This document shows, one piece after another, positions 37,896-47,065 of a DNA stretch of 49,873 nt. A model generated the notes under the pieces. That model was not told the origin of the DNA, ran no database searches, and saw only the letters and a program-made list of their open reading frames with translations. Location: the NCBI GenBank assembly GCA_003555075.1, contig PWHW01000001.1:1-49873 (forward strand), written 5' to 3'. Origin of the DNA: Candidatus Nealsoniibacteriota bacterium (GTDB lineage: Bacteria > Patescibacteriota > Minisyncoccia > Minisyncoccales > PWPS01). The position numbers and the translations under genes are program-made. Every line of letters begins with the position of its first letter. Within the stretch, counting starts at the first letter, position 1.

Positions 37896-40733
37896 ATGAG
37901 TTTATCAAAAATAGAAGAGGAGGTCTTGGAATTTTGGGAAAAGGAGAATATTTTCAAAAAGTCCATAGAGAGGAGAAAGGATTCTCCCGTTTTTACTTTT
38001 TTTGACGGTCCTCCTTTTGCTTCCGGAAGTCCTCATTACGGACATGTTCTCGCCAGCTCCATCAAGGATACGGTGCTGCGCTATAAAACAATGAGGGGTT
38101 ATAAGGTCCCAAGAAGGCTTGGGTGGGATTGCCATGGTCTCCCCGTGGAGAATCTCATAGAAAAACAGTTGAACATAAGTACTAAAAAAGAAATAGAAGA
38201 GATGGGAATCTTAAGATTTAACGAGGCTTGCCGTAACAATGTATTCAATTGCGTGGATGAATGGAAGAGCACCTTAAGAAGAGTGGGAAGATGGGCGGAT
38301 TACGGAAATGATTATGCGACAATGAACAATGATTACATAGAATCGGTTTGGTGGGTACTGAGAACGCTTTGGGATGAAAACCTCATTTATAAGGATCATA
38401 GAGTTACTCCTTATTGTTGTCGTTGCGGAACTCCTGTTTCCAATTTTGAAGTGAATTTAGGATATGAGGAGGTTGAGAATCCTTCCATATTTGTTCGCTT
38501 TAAAATAGAAAAAGGACGATTCAAAGGTGCCTCACTTCTTGCATGGACCACTACTCCTTGGACTCTTGTTTCTAATGTGGCTCTAGTGGTGAATCCTGAA
38601 GTAACCTATGTACTTGCAGAAGAAGAAGGAGAAAAGCTTATTCTTGCAAAGGATAGGGTTTCTGTTCTAAGCGGTCCCAAGATAATTGAAGAAATGAAAG
38701 GAAAAGAGCTTGAAGGAACGGATTATGAGCCGCCCTTCAATTACATTACCAAGGAAGCTCCCAAAGGGGTAGAAAATGCTTTTAAGGTTTATTCGGGCGA
38801 TTTTGTTGGCACGCAAGAAGGCACGGGTGTAGTTCATACTGCAGTAATGTACGGAGAGGATGACTTTGAGATAGGGAAGAAAAAAGGACTCCCCTTCTTT
38901 CATGCGGTGGATGAAACAGGTAGGTTTTCTTTGGGAAAATGGAAAGGAAAGGGAGTAAAAGAAACGGAAGAAGAAATAATGGATGAACTTGAGAAAAAGA
39001 ACGTGCTAAAGAAAAAAGAAAGGATCACTCACAGTTATCCGTTTTGTTGGAGATGTGATACTCCCCTTCTTTATTATGCGTTGCAAACTTGGTATGTGAG
39101 AGTTACAAGAATAAAGGATAAGATGCTTGAGAACAATGAGAAGATATTCTGGAGGCCTGATCATATAAAAAGAGGAAGATTCGGGAAGTGGCTGGAGGGA
39201 GCTCGAGATTGGGCTTTTTCAAGGAACAGGTTTTGGGGTGCTCCCATTCCTATCTGGGAGTGCGAGGAATGTGAAAATGTAAGGTGCGTAGGGAGTAAAA
39301 AAGAACTTGGAAAGGAATTAAAAGATCTTCACAGGCCCTATATTGATGAGATTATTTTTGAATGCGAGAAATGCGGAGGAAAAATGAAAAGAGTTGAGGA
39401 GGTTTTTGATTGCTGGTTTGAATCGGGATCCATGCCTTATGCGCAATGGCATTATCCTTTTGAGAACAAGGATTATGTAGAAAAAACTTTTCCGGCGGAT
39501 TTTATAGCGGAAGGAGTAGATCAGACTCGCGGTTGGTTTTACACTCTCCATGTTCTGGCAACAGCTCTTACCAAGAGCGGTACTGGGCTTGGAAGAGATA
39601 AGCCCGCTTTCAGAAATGCTGTAGTCAACGGTTTTATTTTTGATGACAAAGGAAAGAAACTTTCAAAGAAACTGGGTAACTATCCTGACATGGGTGATAT
39701 TTTTTCTCGCTACGGGGCGGACTCTTTGAGATTCTTTCTTCTCTCCTCTACTCCTATCGGAGAAGATTATCGTTTTTCCGAGGAGAAAGTTAAAGAGGTT
39801 TATACAAGAGTTATATCAACCTTTTATCACTCCTTTTCTTTCTTTGAGACCTATTGCAAAAAAGAAGAAAAGAAGGGAAAACCTTCCTCTTTCTTGAATA
39901 AATGGATCGTGGCCAGAGTTAATGAAGCAAACGAAAATGTAGTGGAAAGAATGGAAGAATATGATCTTACAAGAGCGTCAAGAGAAATTGATGCTTTCAT
40001 AAACGATCTTTCAAATTGGTATATAAGGCGTAGCAGAGATGTTATAAAAGACGGTGATAGGGAGTCTTTGGCCATATTACGATCCGTGCTTCTTTCTCTT
40101 TCCAAGATGATAGCCCCCTTTACTCCCTTTATTTCCGAATATGCTTATAGAAGGCTTGCGGAAAATCTTTCTTCTGTTCACCTTGAGGACTTCCCTTGTC
40201 CGGATAAAAAGCTTATTGACAAAAATATTCTAATTGATATGAAAAAAGCAAGGGAAATATCTTCTTTGGGATTAAAAAGCCGGGCGGATGCAGGAATAAA
40301 AGTAAGGCAACCTCTTTCTCTTTTGAAAATTTCCTCCTCTCGTTTTCCTTCGATAAAGAACAAAGAGGAGGTGATGAATCTAGTAAAAGAAGAGGTGAAT
40401 GTGAAGGAGGTGCGCTTTGACAAGGATCTTAAGGAAGAAGTAGAGCTTGATACGAACATCTCTCCCGAGTTAAAAGAAGAAGGAATGATAAGAGAGATAA
40501 CGAGAATGGTCCAGAATTTAAGGAAAAAAGGAGGGCTTGTGCTTGATGACGAGATAATTCTATTCTATGAGGGAGATGACTTTGAAAGAATGTTCTCAAA
40601 ATGGAGCGACTACTTGAAAGAAGAAGTTACAGCGAAAAGAATAGAAAAAGGGTCTTCAAAAAATACTCTTTCCAGAAAGGAGATGGAGTTGGAAGGAAAG
40701 AGGCTTGTTCTTGAAATAGAGAGATCCTCTTAA
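37896..40733 (+). CDS. ileS: Isoleucyl-tRNA synthetase, type 2 (eukaryote/archaeal-like)
   Basis: 945 residues from ATG 37896 (MSLSKIEEEVLEFWEKENIF); the frame extends 16 codons upstream without homology. HIGH-type motif FFDGPPFASGSPHYGHVLASS (~46-66, in two parts), WDCHGLPVE, and the editing domain with WTTTPWTLVSNVALVV and TGVVHTAVMYGEDDF. KMSKS loop is GKKLSKKLGNYPD. The C-terminal anticodon-binding domain has SNWYIRRSRDVI and GLKSRADAGIKVRQPL. The PHYGH form and C-terminal style belong to the IleRS2 branch, often associated with mupirocin tolerance; this is inferred from motif wording only. Confidence 0.95.
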   Translation: MSLSKIEEEVLEFWEKENIFKKSIERRKDSPVFTFFDGPPFASGSPHYGHVLASSIKDTVLRYKTMRGYKVPRRLGWDCHGLPVENLIEKQLNISTKKEIEEMGILRFNEACRNNVFNCVDEWKSTLRRVGRWADYGNDYATMNNDYIESVWWVLRTLWDENLIYKDHRVTPYCCRCGTPVSNFEVNLGYEEVENPSIFVRFKIEKGRFKGASLLAWTTTPWTLVSNVALVVNPEVTYVLAEEEGEKLILAKDRVSVLSGPKIIEEMKGKELEGTDYEPPFNYITKEAPKGVENAFKVYSGDFVGTQEGTGVVHTAVMYGEDDFEIGKKKGLPFFHAVDETGRFSLGKWKGKGVKETEEEIMDELEKKNVLKKKERITHSYPFCWRCDTPLLYYALQTWYVRVTRIKDKMLENNEKIFWRPDHIKRGRFGKWLEGARDWAFSRNRFWGAPIPIWECEECENVRCVGSKKELGKELKDLHRPYIDEIIFECEKCGGKMKRVEEVFDCWFESGSMPYAQWHYPFENKDYVEKTFPADFIAEGVDQTRGWFYTLHVLATALTKSGTGLGRDKPAFRNAVVNGFIFDDKGKKLSKKLGNYPDMGDIFSRYGADSLRFFLLSSTPIGEDYRFSEEKVKEVYTRVISTFYHSFSFFETYCKKEEKKGKPSSFLNKWIVARVNEANENVVERMEEYDLTRASREIDAFINDLSNWYIRRSRDVIKDGDRESLAILRSVLLSLSKMIAPFTPFISEYAYRRLAENLSSVHLEDFPCPDKKLIDKNILIDMKKAREISSLGLKSRADAGIKVRQPLSLLKISSSRFPSIKNKEEVMNLVKEEVNVKEVRFDKDLKEEVELDTNISPELKEEGMIREITRMVQNLRKKGGLVLDDEIILFYEGDDFERMFSKWSDYLKEEVTAKRIEKGSSKNTLSRKEMELEGKRLVLEIERSS

Positions 40734-40774
40734 ATTGGTGCCATGACTCGGTACTTTCACTTAAAAATAGTAAA

Positions 40775-41491
40775 ATGTTCACTCATCACCGTGCCAGAGG
40801 AATAATCTTGAGTGCCAGAGAGAAAAGAGATTCCGATATAATTTTTACTATTTTTACGGAGGATATTGGAAAGCTGGAGGTCATAGGAAGATCGATAAGA
40901 AAAGGAGGCTCGAAGCTTGCAATGGGAATGTCTCTTTTTTCTTTTGTAGAAATCGGGTTTGTTGAAGGGAGAACTTGTAATACTCTTACAGATGCGGTGC
41001 CGATTCGCGACTTCAGGGAAGCAAAAAAGGATCTTGGTAAGCTATCTCTTTTGTATCGTGTATCCGAAATAACCCTCTTGCTTGTACATGGCCAAGAAAA
41101 GGATGAGAGAATTTTTTCTCTTTTGCTTTCAAGTATGGAAAAGATAAATGAGCTTTCGCTTTCGCGAAGAGAACTCAAGCTTTTTCTTTGTTTCTTTTCT
41201 TTTCACCTTCTTTATTTTTTAGGTTACAGGATGTATACTAAAAAATGCGTGTTTTGCAAGGGAAGAATAAAGGGAGATTGCTATTTCAACCCCAAAGAAG
41301 GAGGGGTGGCTTGCAAAAGATGTTTTAAGAGAAAACCTTCGGGAATTTATCTTGAAGATGTGAGTTCATTGAACTCCTTTTTCAAGTCCGATGTTAGTGA
41401 GATCTTAAGTGAGAACCCTGCTGTCTTCCTGAAGGTTCTCGATAATTATCTTTCCTTTATACCGGAAGCAAAGGGAAAGAGGTTTGTATAA
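40775..41491 (+). CDS. recO: DNA repair protein RecO
   Basis: 238 residues. Anneals ssDNA and loads RecA with RecR. The N-terminal OB fold (RARGIILSAREKRDSDIIFTIFTEDIGKLEVIGRSIRK), the helical middle (SLLYRVSEITLLLVHGQEKDERIF) and the four-Cys zinc finger (CVFCKG, then CKRC) are visible. The length is normal. It overlaps the region just before the next gene by a TATAAT-like sequence near its stop. Confidence 0.92.
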   Translation: MFTHHRARGIILSAREKRDSDIIFTIFTEDIGKLEVIGRSIRKGGSKLAMGMSLFSFVEIGFVEGRTCNTLTDAVPIRDFREAKKDLGKLSLLYRVSEITLLLVHGQEKDERIFSLLLSSMEKINELSLSRRELKLFLCFFSFHLLYFLGYRMYTKKCVFCKGRIKGDCYFNPKEGGVACKRCFKRKPSGIYLEDVSSLNSFFKSDVSEILSENPAVFLKVLDNYLSFIPEAKGKRFV

Positions 41492-41510
41492 TATTCATCT
41501 TCATGAAAAC

Positions 41511-43157
41511 ATGTCCGATCAAAAAAAACTAAAAAAAATAATTCTTTTTCTCATTGCACTTATTATTGTTACGGGAGCAGTGGGTTATGTTTACTACCAG
41601 AGGAATATCTTTGGTGATGACAGGTTGAGATTTGAAATAGAGGCTTCCGAGGAGGTGGAGGCGGGAGAAGTGATGGAATATACTTTACGCTACAGAAATA
41701 ATAGTGATATTCGTCTCGAGAATGTGAATCTTATTTTTGAATATCCTCAAAATATGGAACCGATGGACGAAGAAGAAGATGAAGATATTGTAAGAAGAGG
41801 AGAGGGCAGAAGAGAAGTAAAAATAGGAGAGCTCAATCCGGGAGAAGAAAGAACAACAATCTTTCACGGACGTCCCTTTGGAAAGAAAGGTGATTCTTTG
41901 AGAGCTCAGGCGGAGATCAGGTATATTCCCAAGAATCTGACTGCGAGGTACAGTGCCGACAGAGAGCATATGGCAAAAATAAATCGGGTTCCGATAGACC
42001 TTTCTTTTGAGATCCCATCCACAGTGGATCCCAGCAAGGAGGAAGGTATCAGGCTCAGATTTTCTTCCGAGATAGAGCTTCCTATAAGCGATCTGGAGAT
42101 AAGATTGGATTATCCGGAAGGGTTTGATTTTGTGAGAAGCACTCCCGAGACCGATGCAGAAGATAATGACACTTGGTCCTGGTCTATGTTGAACGAAGGA
42201 GAGGATGGTACAATCGATATAGAAGGGGTTTTAAGGGGAGAACCCGGAGATGGGAAAGTATTCAGCGCTGTTTTGGGGATATGGAGGAATGAAAGATTTA
42301 TTCCTTTAACGGAAACAAGTAGAGGAACCTCTCTTTCAGAGAGTGACCTTATTGTGGACATTCAAGTAAATGGCGATATTGATTATATAGCTTCTCCCGG
42401 AGAGTTGTTGCATTATGAGGTGTTTATAAGAAATGTGGGAGAGAAGACTTTGGAGGACCTCTTTTTGCTTGTTGATCTGGACAGAAATACTCTTAATCTG
42501 GAGAGAGTAGAGCCGGTAGATGGCAGATTCCAAGAAGAAAGAGGTGTTATCATATGGAGCCATGCCTTTGATTCCGGTTTCCATTCCCTAAAGGAAGGTG
42601 AAGAGGAAAGAGTTGAGTTTTGGGCGGAGGTAAAAGAAAGGGATCTTCCTTATGAACCGGAAATAGATGTAAAGGCTTCTATAGAGAGAGCAAGAAAAGA
42701 GATTGCCACCAAGGTGGGTACCATTCTCTTAGTGGACGCAGAGCTTCTTCGAGAAGACTCTCCTTTTGAAGAATCAGGACCTTTTCCTTTTGAAGTAGAG
42801 GAAAAGTCCAGTTATACGGTAAAGTGGGAAATAGAAAGTTCATTCAATGATTTTCGTAACGTAGCAATAAAGACTACCCTTCCGGAGGATGCCAGGGTTA
42901 CCGGGGAGAAGTACCCGACAGAAGCCTCTCTTTCCTTCGATTCGGATACTGGAGAAGTTAAGATTGAAAAGGATCATTTCTCCGCGGGAGTGGGAGAAGA
43001 GGTGTTCTTAGAGGTTGAGATAGAGCCTCGAGAGGAGCTTATGGAAGGTGATGTGCTTGTTGGGGAAACCAGCATATCCGGAGAAGATAGGCACACGGGG
43101 GAAAGAAGGACGGTCAGCGTAGAAGAGCTCACTCTAAAAGATCTACTTGAAAAGTAA
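41511..43157 (+). CDS. Large surface protein with repeated beta-sandwich domains
   Basis: 548 residues from ATG 41511. One N-terminal membrane helix (IILFLIALIIVTGAVGYVYY, ~8-27) is followed by a ~510-residue extracellular part. It contains at least three segments of the conserved-repeat/DUF11 type: VEAGEVMEYTLRYRNNSDIRLENVNLIFEYP; SPGELLHYEVFIRNVGEKTLEDLFLLVDL; SSYTVKWEIESSFNDFRNVAIKTTLP. Such domains are found in bacterial and archaeal surface proteins. It is strongly acidic (many Glu/Asp) and has no LPXTG or C-terminal anchor. Role: probably cell envelope or adhesion. Start chosen for the fit of the helix to the N-terminus. Confidence 0.75.
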   Translation: MSDQKKLKKIILFLIALIIVTGAVGYVYYQRNIFGDDRLRFEIEASEEVEAGEVMEYTLRYRNNSDIRLENVNLIFEYPQNMEPMDEEEDEDIVRRGEGRREVKIGELNPGEERTTIFHGRPFGKKGDSLRAQAEIRYIPKNLTARYSADREHMAKINRVPIDLSFEIPSTVDPSKEEGIRLRFSSEIELPISDLEIRLDYPEGFDFVRSTPETDAEDNDTWSWSMLNEGEDGTIDIEGVLRGEPGDGKVFSAVLGIWRNERFIPLTETSRGTSLSESDLIVDIQVNGDIDYIASPGELLHYEVFIRNVGEKTLEDLFLLVDLDRNTLNLERVEPVDGRFQEERGVIIWSHAFDSGFHSLKEGEEERVEFWAEVKERDLPYEPEIDVKASIERARKEIATKVGTILLVDAELLREDSPFEESGPFPFEVEEKSSYTVKWEIESSFNDFRNVAIKTTLPEDARVTGEKYPTEASLSFDSDTGEVKIEKDHFSAGVGEEVFLEVEIEPREELMEGDVLVGETSISGEDRHTGERRTVSVEELTLKDLLEK

Positions 43158-43180
43158 AAATAAGATAAAAGTTTTCTTTT

Positions 43181-44602
43181 ATGACCGATAAAATGCAAAG
43201 AATAATATCTTTCTGTAAAGAAAAAGGATTTGTTTACCCGAACTCTCTTATTTATGGAGGTATGGCGAACTCATGGGACTACGGACCTTTGGGAATAGAG
43301 CTCATAGAGAATATAAAAAGAACTTGGTGGGACAGATTTGTCAGGGGAAGAACGGATATGGTCGGTATTTCCAGTGCTCTTATCATGAATCCTAAAGTAT
43401 GGGAGGCTTCGGGTCATACTTCCGGTTTTTGCGACCCTTTGGTGGAATGCAAGAGTTGTCATGCTCGCCATAGGGCGGATCATCTTGTTTCCGAATCGGA
43501 TTGGAAAAAGATGGAGGTGGAAATGGAGAAGGAGGATGACAAAGAGGGGTTTGTGAATAAGAACCTTCCTTCTTGCCCCAATTGTGAAAAGAAGGATTAT
43601 ACTGCTCCTCGAAACTTCAACCTGATGTTTAAGACTTTTGTGGGGCCCGTTGAGAATGACGCTTCCGTTGCTTATCTTAGACCGGAAACTGCGCAAGGGA
43701 TGTTCGTTAATTTTTCAAATGTTCTCTCTTCTACGAGAAGAACTCTTCCTTTCGGTATTGCGCAGATAGGGAAGGCGTTTCGTAACGAGATAACTCCCAA
43801 GAATTATATTTTCCGCACAAGAGAATTTGAGCAGATGGAAATAGAGTATTTCATTGAAAAACCTGAAAAGGAAGAGGATTGGCAAGAACATTTTGAATAT
43901 TGGCGCGAAGAGATGCGTTCCTGGCTTGACCTATTGGGAATAGATAGAAAAAATATAAAAGAGAATGACATACCAAGGGAAGAACTGGCTCATTATTCAA
44001 AGAAAACAGTGGATTTCGAGTACCATTACCCTTTTGGTGTAAAAGAGCTTTACGGGCTTGCTTATCGCACTGATTACGATCTAAAGAATCACGAGAAAAT
44101 GAGCGGAGAGAATATGAAATATCGAGACCCGAAAACGGGCGAAGAGTATTGGCCTCATGTTATAGAACCTACTTTTGGAGTAGAAAGAACTCTTCTTGCC
44201 GTAATAACAGAGCATTATGACGAAGAAGATTTGGGAGATGGTGATAAAAGGACGGTCTTGCGCCTTCCCTTCTTCCTTTCTCCGGTCAAAGCAGCTGTTC
44301 TTCCTCTCTTAAAGAACAAGAGTGAACTCACCAAGAAGGCCGGAGAAATATTTGAAGAGCTTTCTTGCGATATTGCTTGTCATTATGATGAAAGCGGTTC
44401 CATCGGAAAGCGATACCGCAGACAGGATGAGATAGGAACCCCGGTCTGTATAACCATAGACCATGACACTATCAAGGATGATACAGTTACCTTAAGAGAG
44501 AGGGATAGCATGAAACAGGTCAGAATAGAGAAAAGCAGATTAAAGGAGGTGTTGAAGGATGTTGTGAAAGGTGACACTTCTTTGTTCCGACAAGATGCTT
44601 AA
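43181..44602 (+). CDS. glyS: Glycyl-tRNA synthetase (dimeric class II)
   Basis: 473 residues of the homodimeric alpha2 GlyRS found in archaea, eukaryotes and many bacteria, unlike the alpha-beta E. coli form. Features: FVYPNSLIYGGMANSWDYGPLG, the motif 1 region, a Cys-rich insertion (CKSCHARH, then CPNC), LRPETAQGMFVNF, motif 2 GKAFRNEITPKNYIFRTREFEQ, motif 3 IEPTFGVERTLLA, and the C-terminal anticodon-binding domain (IGKRYRRQDEIGTPVCITID). tRNA-Gly(UCC) is in this window. Confidence 0.97.
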   Translation: MTDKMQRIISFCKEKGFVYPNSLIYGGMANSWDYGPLGIELIENIKRTWWDRFVRGRTDMVGISSALIMNPKVWEASGHTSGFCDPLVECKSCHARHRADHLVSESDWKKMEVEMEKEDDKEGFVNKNLPSCPNCEKKDYTAPRNFNLMFKTFVGPVENDASVAYLRPETAQGMFVNFSNVLSSTRRTLPFGIAQIGKAFRNEITPKNYIFRTREFEQMEIEYFIEKPEKEEDWQEHFEYWREEMRSWLDLLGIDRKNIKENDIPREELAHYSKKTVDFEYHYPFGVKELYGLAYRTDYDLKNHEKMSGENMKYRDPKTGEEYWPHVIEPTFGVERTLLAVITEHYDEEDLGDGDKRTVLRLPFFLSPVKAAVLPLLKNKSELTKKAGEIFEELSCDIACHYDESGSIGKRYRRQDEIGTPVCITIDHDTIKDDTVTLRERDSMKQVRIEKSRLKEVLKDVVKGDTSLFRQDA

Positions 44603-44622
44603 AGTTTTTATTTGGTCTTCCC

Positions 44623-45885
44623 ATGAAAAAGAAAATTTTGGAAAACGGACTTAGGGTTGTCACCATACCTCTTAAGAACACCAAAGTCGCAACGGTTTTT
44701 GTTCTGGTGAAAACAGGGTCAAAGCACGAGGAAAAAGATATTTCCGGAATATCCCACTTCTTGGAGCATATGCTCTTTAAGGGAACAAAGAGAAGGCCAA
44801 GCCCCCTAAAGATTGCGGAGGACCTGGATAAAGTGGGAGGTCTTTATAATGCATTTACCGGAGAAGAGTATACCGGTTATTATGCAAAAGTTAATGCCTC
44901 CAAGATGGGCCTTGCTGTTGATTGGGTCTCTGATATTTATCTCAACTCCTCTTTACCAAAGAATGAAGTGGAGAAAGAAAAAGGAGTTATAAAGGAAGAG
45001 ATAAACATGCGTTTTGACAATCCTATGTCCCATTGTCAACTTTTGTTCAATAAGCTCCTTTACGGCGAGCAACCTGCAGGAAGAGATATAGCAGGAACCA
45101 AGGAGACGGTTTCCTCCATGGACCGAAAAGATCTTCTTTCCTATATGGATTCCCAATATGTATCCGAAAGTACAGTGGTGGTTGTCGCCGGAAACATAAA
45201 AGAGAAGGAGGCAAGAGAAGAAGTTGAAAGGGCTTTCTCGGGAATAAAAAAGGGCAAGGCAAAAGAATCTTTTCCGGTGATCGAAAAGCAAAAAGAGCCG
45301 AAGGTGTTGAATTTTAAAAAGAGTACGGATCAAACCCACATGGCATTGGGAGTGAGAGGGTTTGGGATATTTCATCCTCATCGATACACCCAAGAAGTAA
45401 TTGCCGCGGTGCTCGGAGGAATGATGAGTTCTCGTCTCTTCATCAAAATAAGAGATAAGATGGGACTTGCTTATTACATAAGGACCACTGCAGAGGATAA
45501 TCCCGACACGGGGTTCTTGGTCACTCAAGCGGGAGTTGACAATGAAAAGGCCAAAAGTGCAGTGGAGGCAATACTGGAAGAGTACCGAAGGATCAGGGAT
45601 AGGAAGGTTTCAGCAGAAGAGCTAAAAAAAGCAAAAGAACACTTAAAAGGAAAGACGGCCATTCTTTTGGAATCTTCCGATGCACTTGCCTATTTCCATG
45701 GAACAAGCGAGATCCTCGAGGGCAGGAGTTATAAACTGGAAGATATATTCGCTCTTATTGATGAAGTTACTGCGGAGGACGTAAAAAAAGCAAGTTTTGA
45801 AATGTTTAATCCGGAGAAATTGAATCTTTCTTTAGTGGGACCTCATAACAAAAAAGAGTTTGAGGAAATATTGAATAATTTTTAA
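44623..45885 (+). CDS. M16 family zinc metallopeptidase
   Basis: 420 residues. Inverted zinc motif His-x-x-Glu-His in ISHFLEHMLFKGTKRR (~43-58), with the distal Glu in KGVIKEEINMR (~120-130). A second M16 lobe (TDQTHMALGVRGFGI, then SSRLFIKIRDKMGLAYYI) completes the two-domain clam shape of processing-peptidase-like (PqqL/YmxG-type) enzymes. No signal peptide, so probably cytoplasmic. The substrate is unknown; small peptides or leader peptides are typical. Confidence 0.93.
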   Translation: MKKKILENGLRVVTIPLKNTKVATVFVLVKTGSKHEEKDISGISHFLEHMLFKGTKRRPSPLKIAEDLDKVGGLYNAFTGEEYTGYYAKVNASKMGLAVDWVSDIYLNSSLPKNEVEKEKGVIKEEINMRFDNPMSHCQLLFNKLLYGEQPAGRDIAGTKETVSSMDRKDLLSYMDSQYVSESTVVVVAGNIKEKEAREEVERAFSGIKKGKAKESFPVIEKQKEPKVLNFKKSTDQTHMALGVRGFGIFHPHRYTQEVIAAVLGGMMSSRLFIKIRDKMGLAYYIRTTAEDNPDTGFLVTQAGVDNEKAKSAVEAILEEYRRIRDRKVSAEELKKAKEHLKGKTAILLESSDALAYFHGTSEILEGRSYKLEDIFALIDEVTAEDVKKASFEMFNPEKLNLSLVGPHNKKEFEEILNNF

Positions 45886-45953
45886 AGCAAATATATTTGT
45901 ACGCTTTCTAATGAATTGTGTTATGATGACCAAAATAAACATTCCTTTTCTTT

Positions 45954-46979
45954 ATGTCCGATAATAAGCAATTTTTAGATATTTCTTGGGAAGGTATAGC
46001 GAGAATACTATTTGTCTTGATCATAGCCTATTTCCTTTACCATGTGGCGGAGGTTTTGATTTGGATCGTTTTTGCACTCATTATTTCCATACTCTTTAAT
46101 CCCATAGTGGATTATTTGCAAAAGATAAGAATTCCGCGAGGAGTGAGTGCGGCTTTTGCTTATTTGGGAGTTTTCGGTATCATTTGCTTTCTTATTTATG
46201 CGGTTATTCCCGGACTTTATGAGGAAATAAGAAGTTTTTCAGCTCTTCTTCCTGATTATATTGAGAGAGCGGCTCCCTTTCTGCAATACATTGGAATAGA
46301 AGGTTTTGAGACCATGGATCAAGTGGTTGAGACCTTGAAAGAATCTTCGGATGAAGTGGCAAGGAATATTTTTAATGCTCTTTCGGTAGTGTTCGGCGGC
46401 ATTTCTGCCGCGGCTTTCATTATCTCTTTGGCTTTTTTCCTTTCTCTTGAAGGGAATAGTGTGGAGAGAGCCATTCGAATTCTTATTCCAAAAGAGCAGA
46501 CCAATTATGCACTCTTTGTTTGGAAAAAGTGTCGCGATCAGGTAAGTAGATGGTTTCTTGTGAGAATATTGGCCTGTCTCTTTGTGGGTGTTTCCTCTTT
46601 TGTAGTGTTCTATCTTTTTAACGTGAATTATGCCTTGCTCTTTGCTATTATCGGAGGATTATTCAACATAGTTCCCTTCATCGGTCCCGTGATAGCCGCT
46701 CTTATATTTTTTGCGATAATTTCTTTAGAGAGTGTTGTGCAGGCTGTATTTGTCTTGGTGGCTTTTGGCGTTATTCAGGGGATAGAGAGCATTATTTCTC
46801 CCCTTCTCTCTGAAAGAGTTATGGGAATCTCCCCTGCTCTGGTCTTTGTGGCCATTGTTATAGGCGGATCTTTATGGGGAGCTCTTGGGGCTATTCTTGC
46901 CATACCTTTACTCGGGATAATTTTTGAATTCTTTAAGGCTTATCTTCAAAGAAAAAGAGAAAGGGAGGTCACTGTTTAA
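45954..46979 (+). CDS. AI-2E family (PerM/TqsA-like) membrane protein
   Basis: 341 residues with about eight membrane helices, including ILFVLIIAYFLYHVAEVLIWIVFALIISILF, GVSAAFAYLGVFGIICFLIY, the family-typical ALLFAIIGGLFNIVPFIGPVIAALIFF and the C-terminal ALGAILAIPLLGIIFEFFKAYLQ. It matches the AI-2E transporter family (PF01594 type), whose members have been linked to autoinducer export or to Na+/H+ exchange; the substrate here is unknown. A TGT-TATGAT (extended -10) lies about 35 bases upstream. Confidence 0.92.
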   Translation: MSDNKQFLDISWEGIARILFVLIIAYFLYHVAEVLIWIVFALIISILFNPIVDYLQKIRIPRGVSAAFAYLGVFGIICFLIYAVIPGLYEEIRSFSALLPDYIERAAPFLQYIGIEGFETMDQVVETLKESSDEVARNIFNALSVVFGGISAAAFIISLAFFLSLEGNSVERAIRILIPKEQTNYALFVWKKCRDQVSRWFLVRILACLFVGVSSFVVFYLFNVNYALLFAIIGGLFNIVPFIGPVIAALIFFAIISLESVVQAVFVLVAFGVIQGIESIISPLLSERVMGISPALVFVAIVIGGSLWGALGAILAIPLLGIIFEFFKAYLQRKREREVTV

Positions 46980-47011
46980 GAGTGTGTTTCCAATAAACTC
47001 TGCCTTATATC

Positions 47012-47048
47012 AACCATCTTTTTTATTCAATAAAGGATGGTTTTTGTT
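47012..47048 (+). terminator. Intrinsic terminator after AI-2E gene
   Basis: AACCATC ... GATGGTT stem with an inner AT-rich extension (TTTTAT/ATAAAG) and a TTCA loop, followed by TTTTTG. It separates the permease gene from the helicase gene. Confidence 0.85.
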
Positions 47049-47065
47049 TTCACTGAACAAATCTT

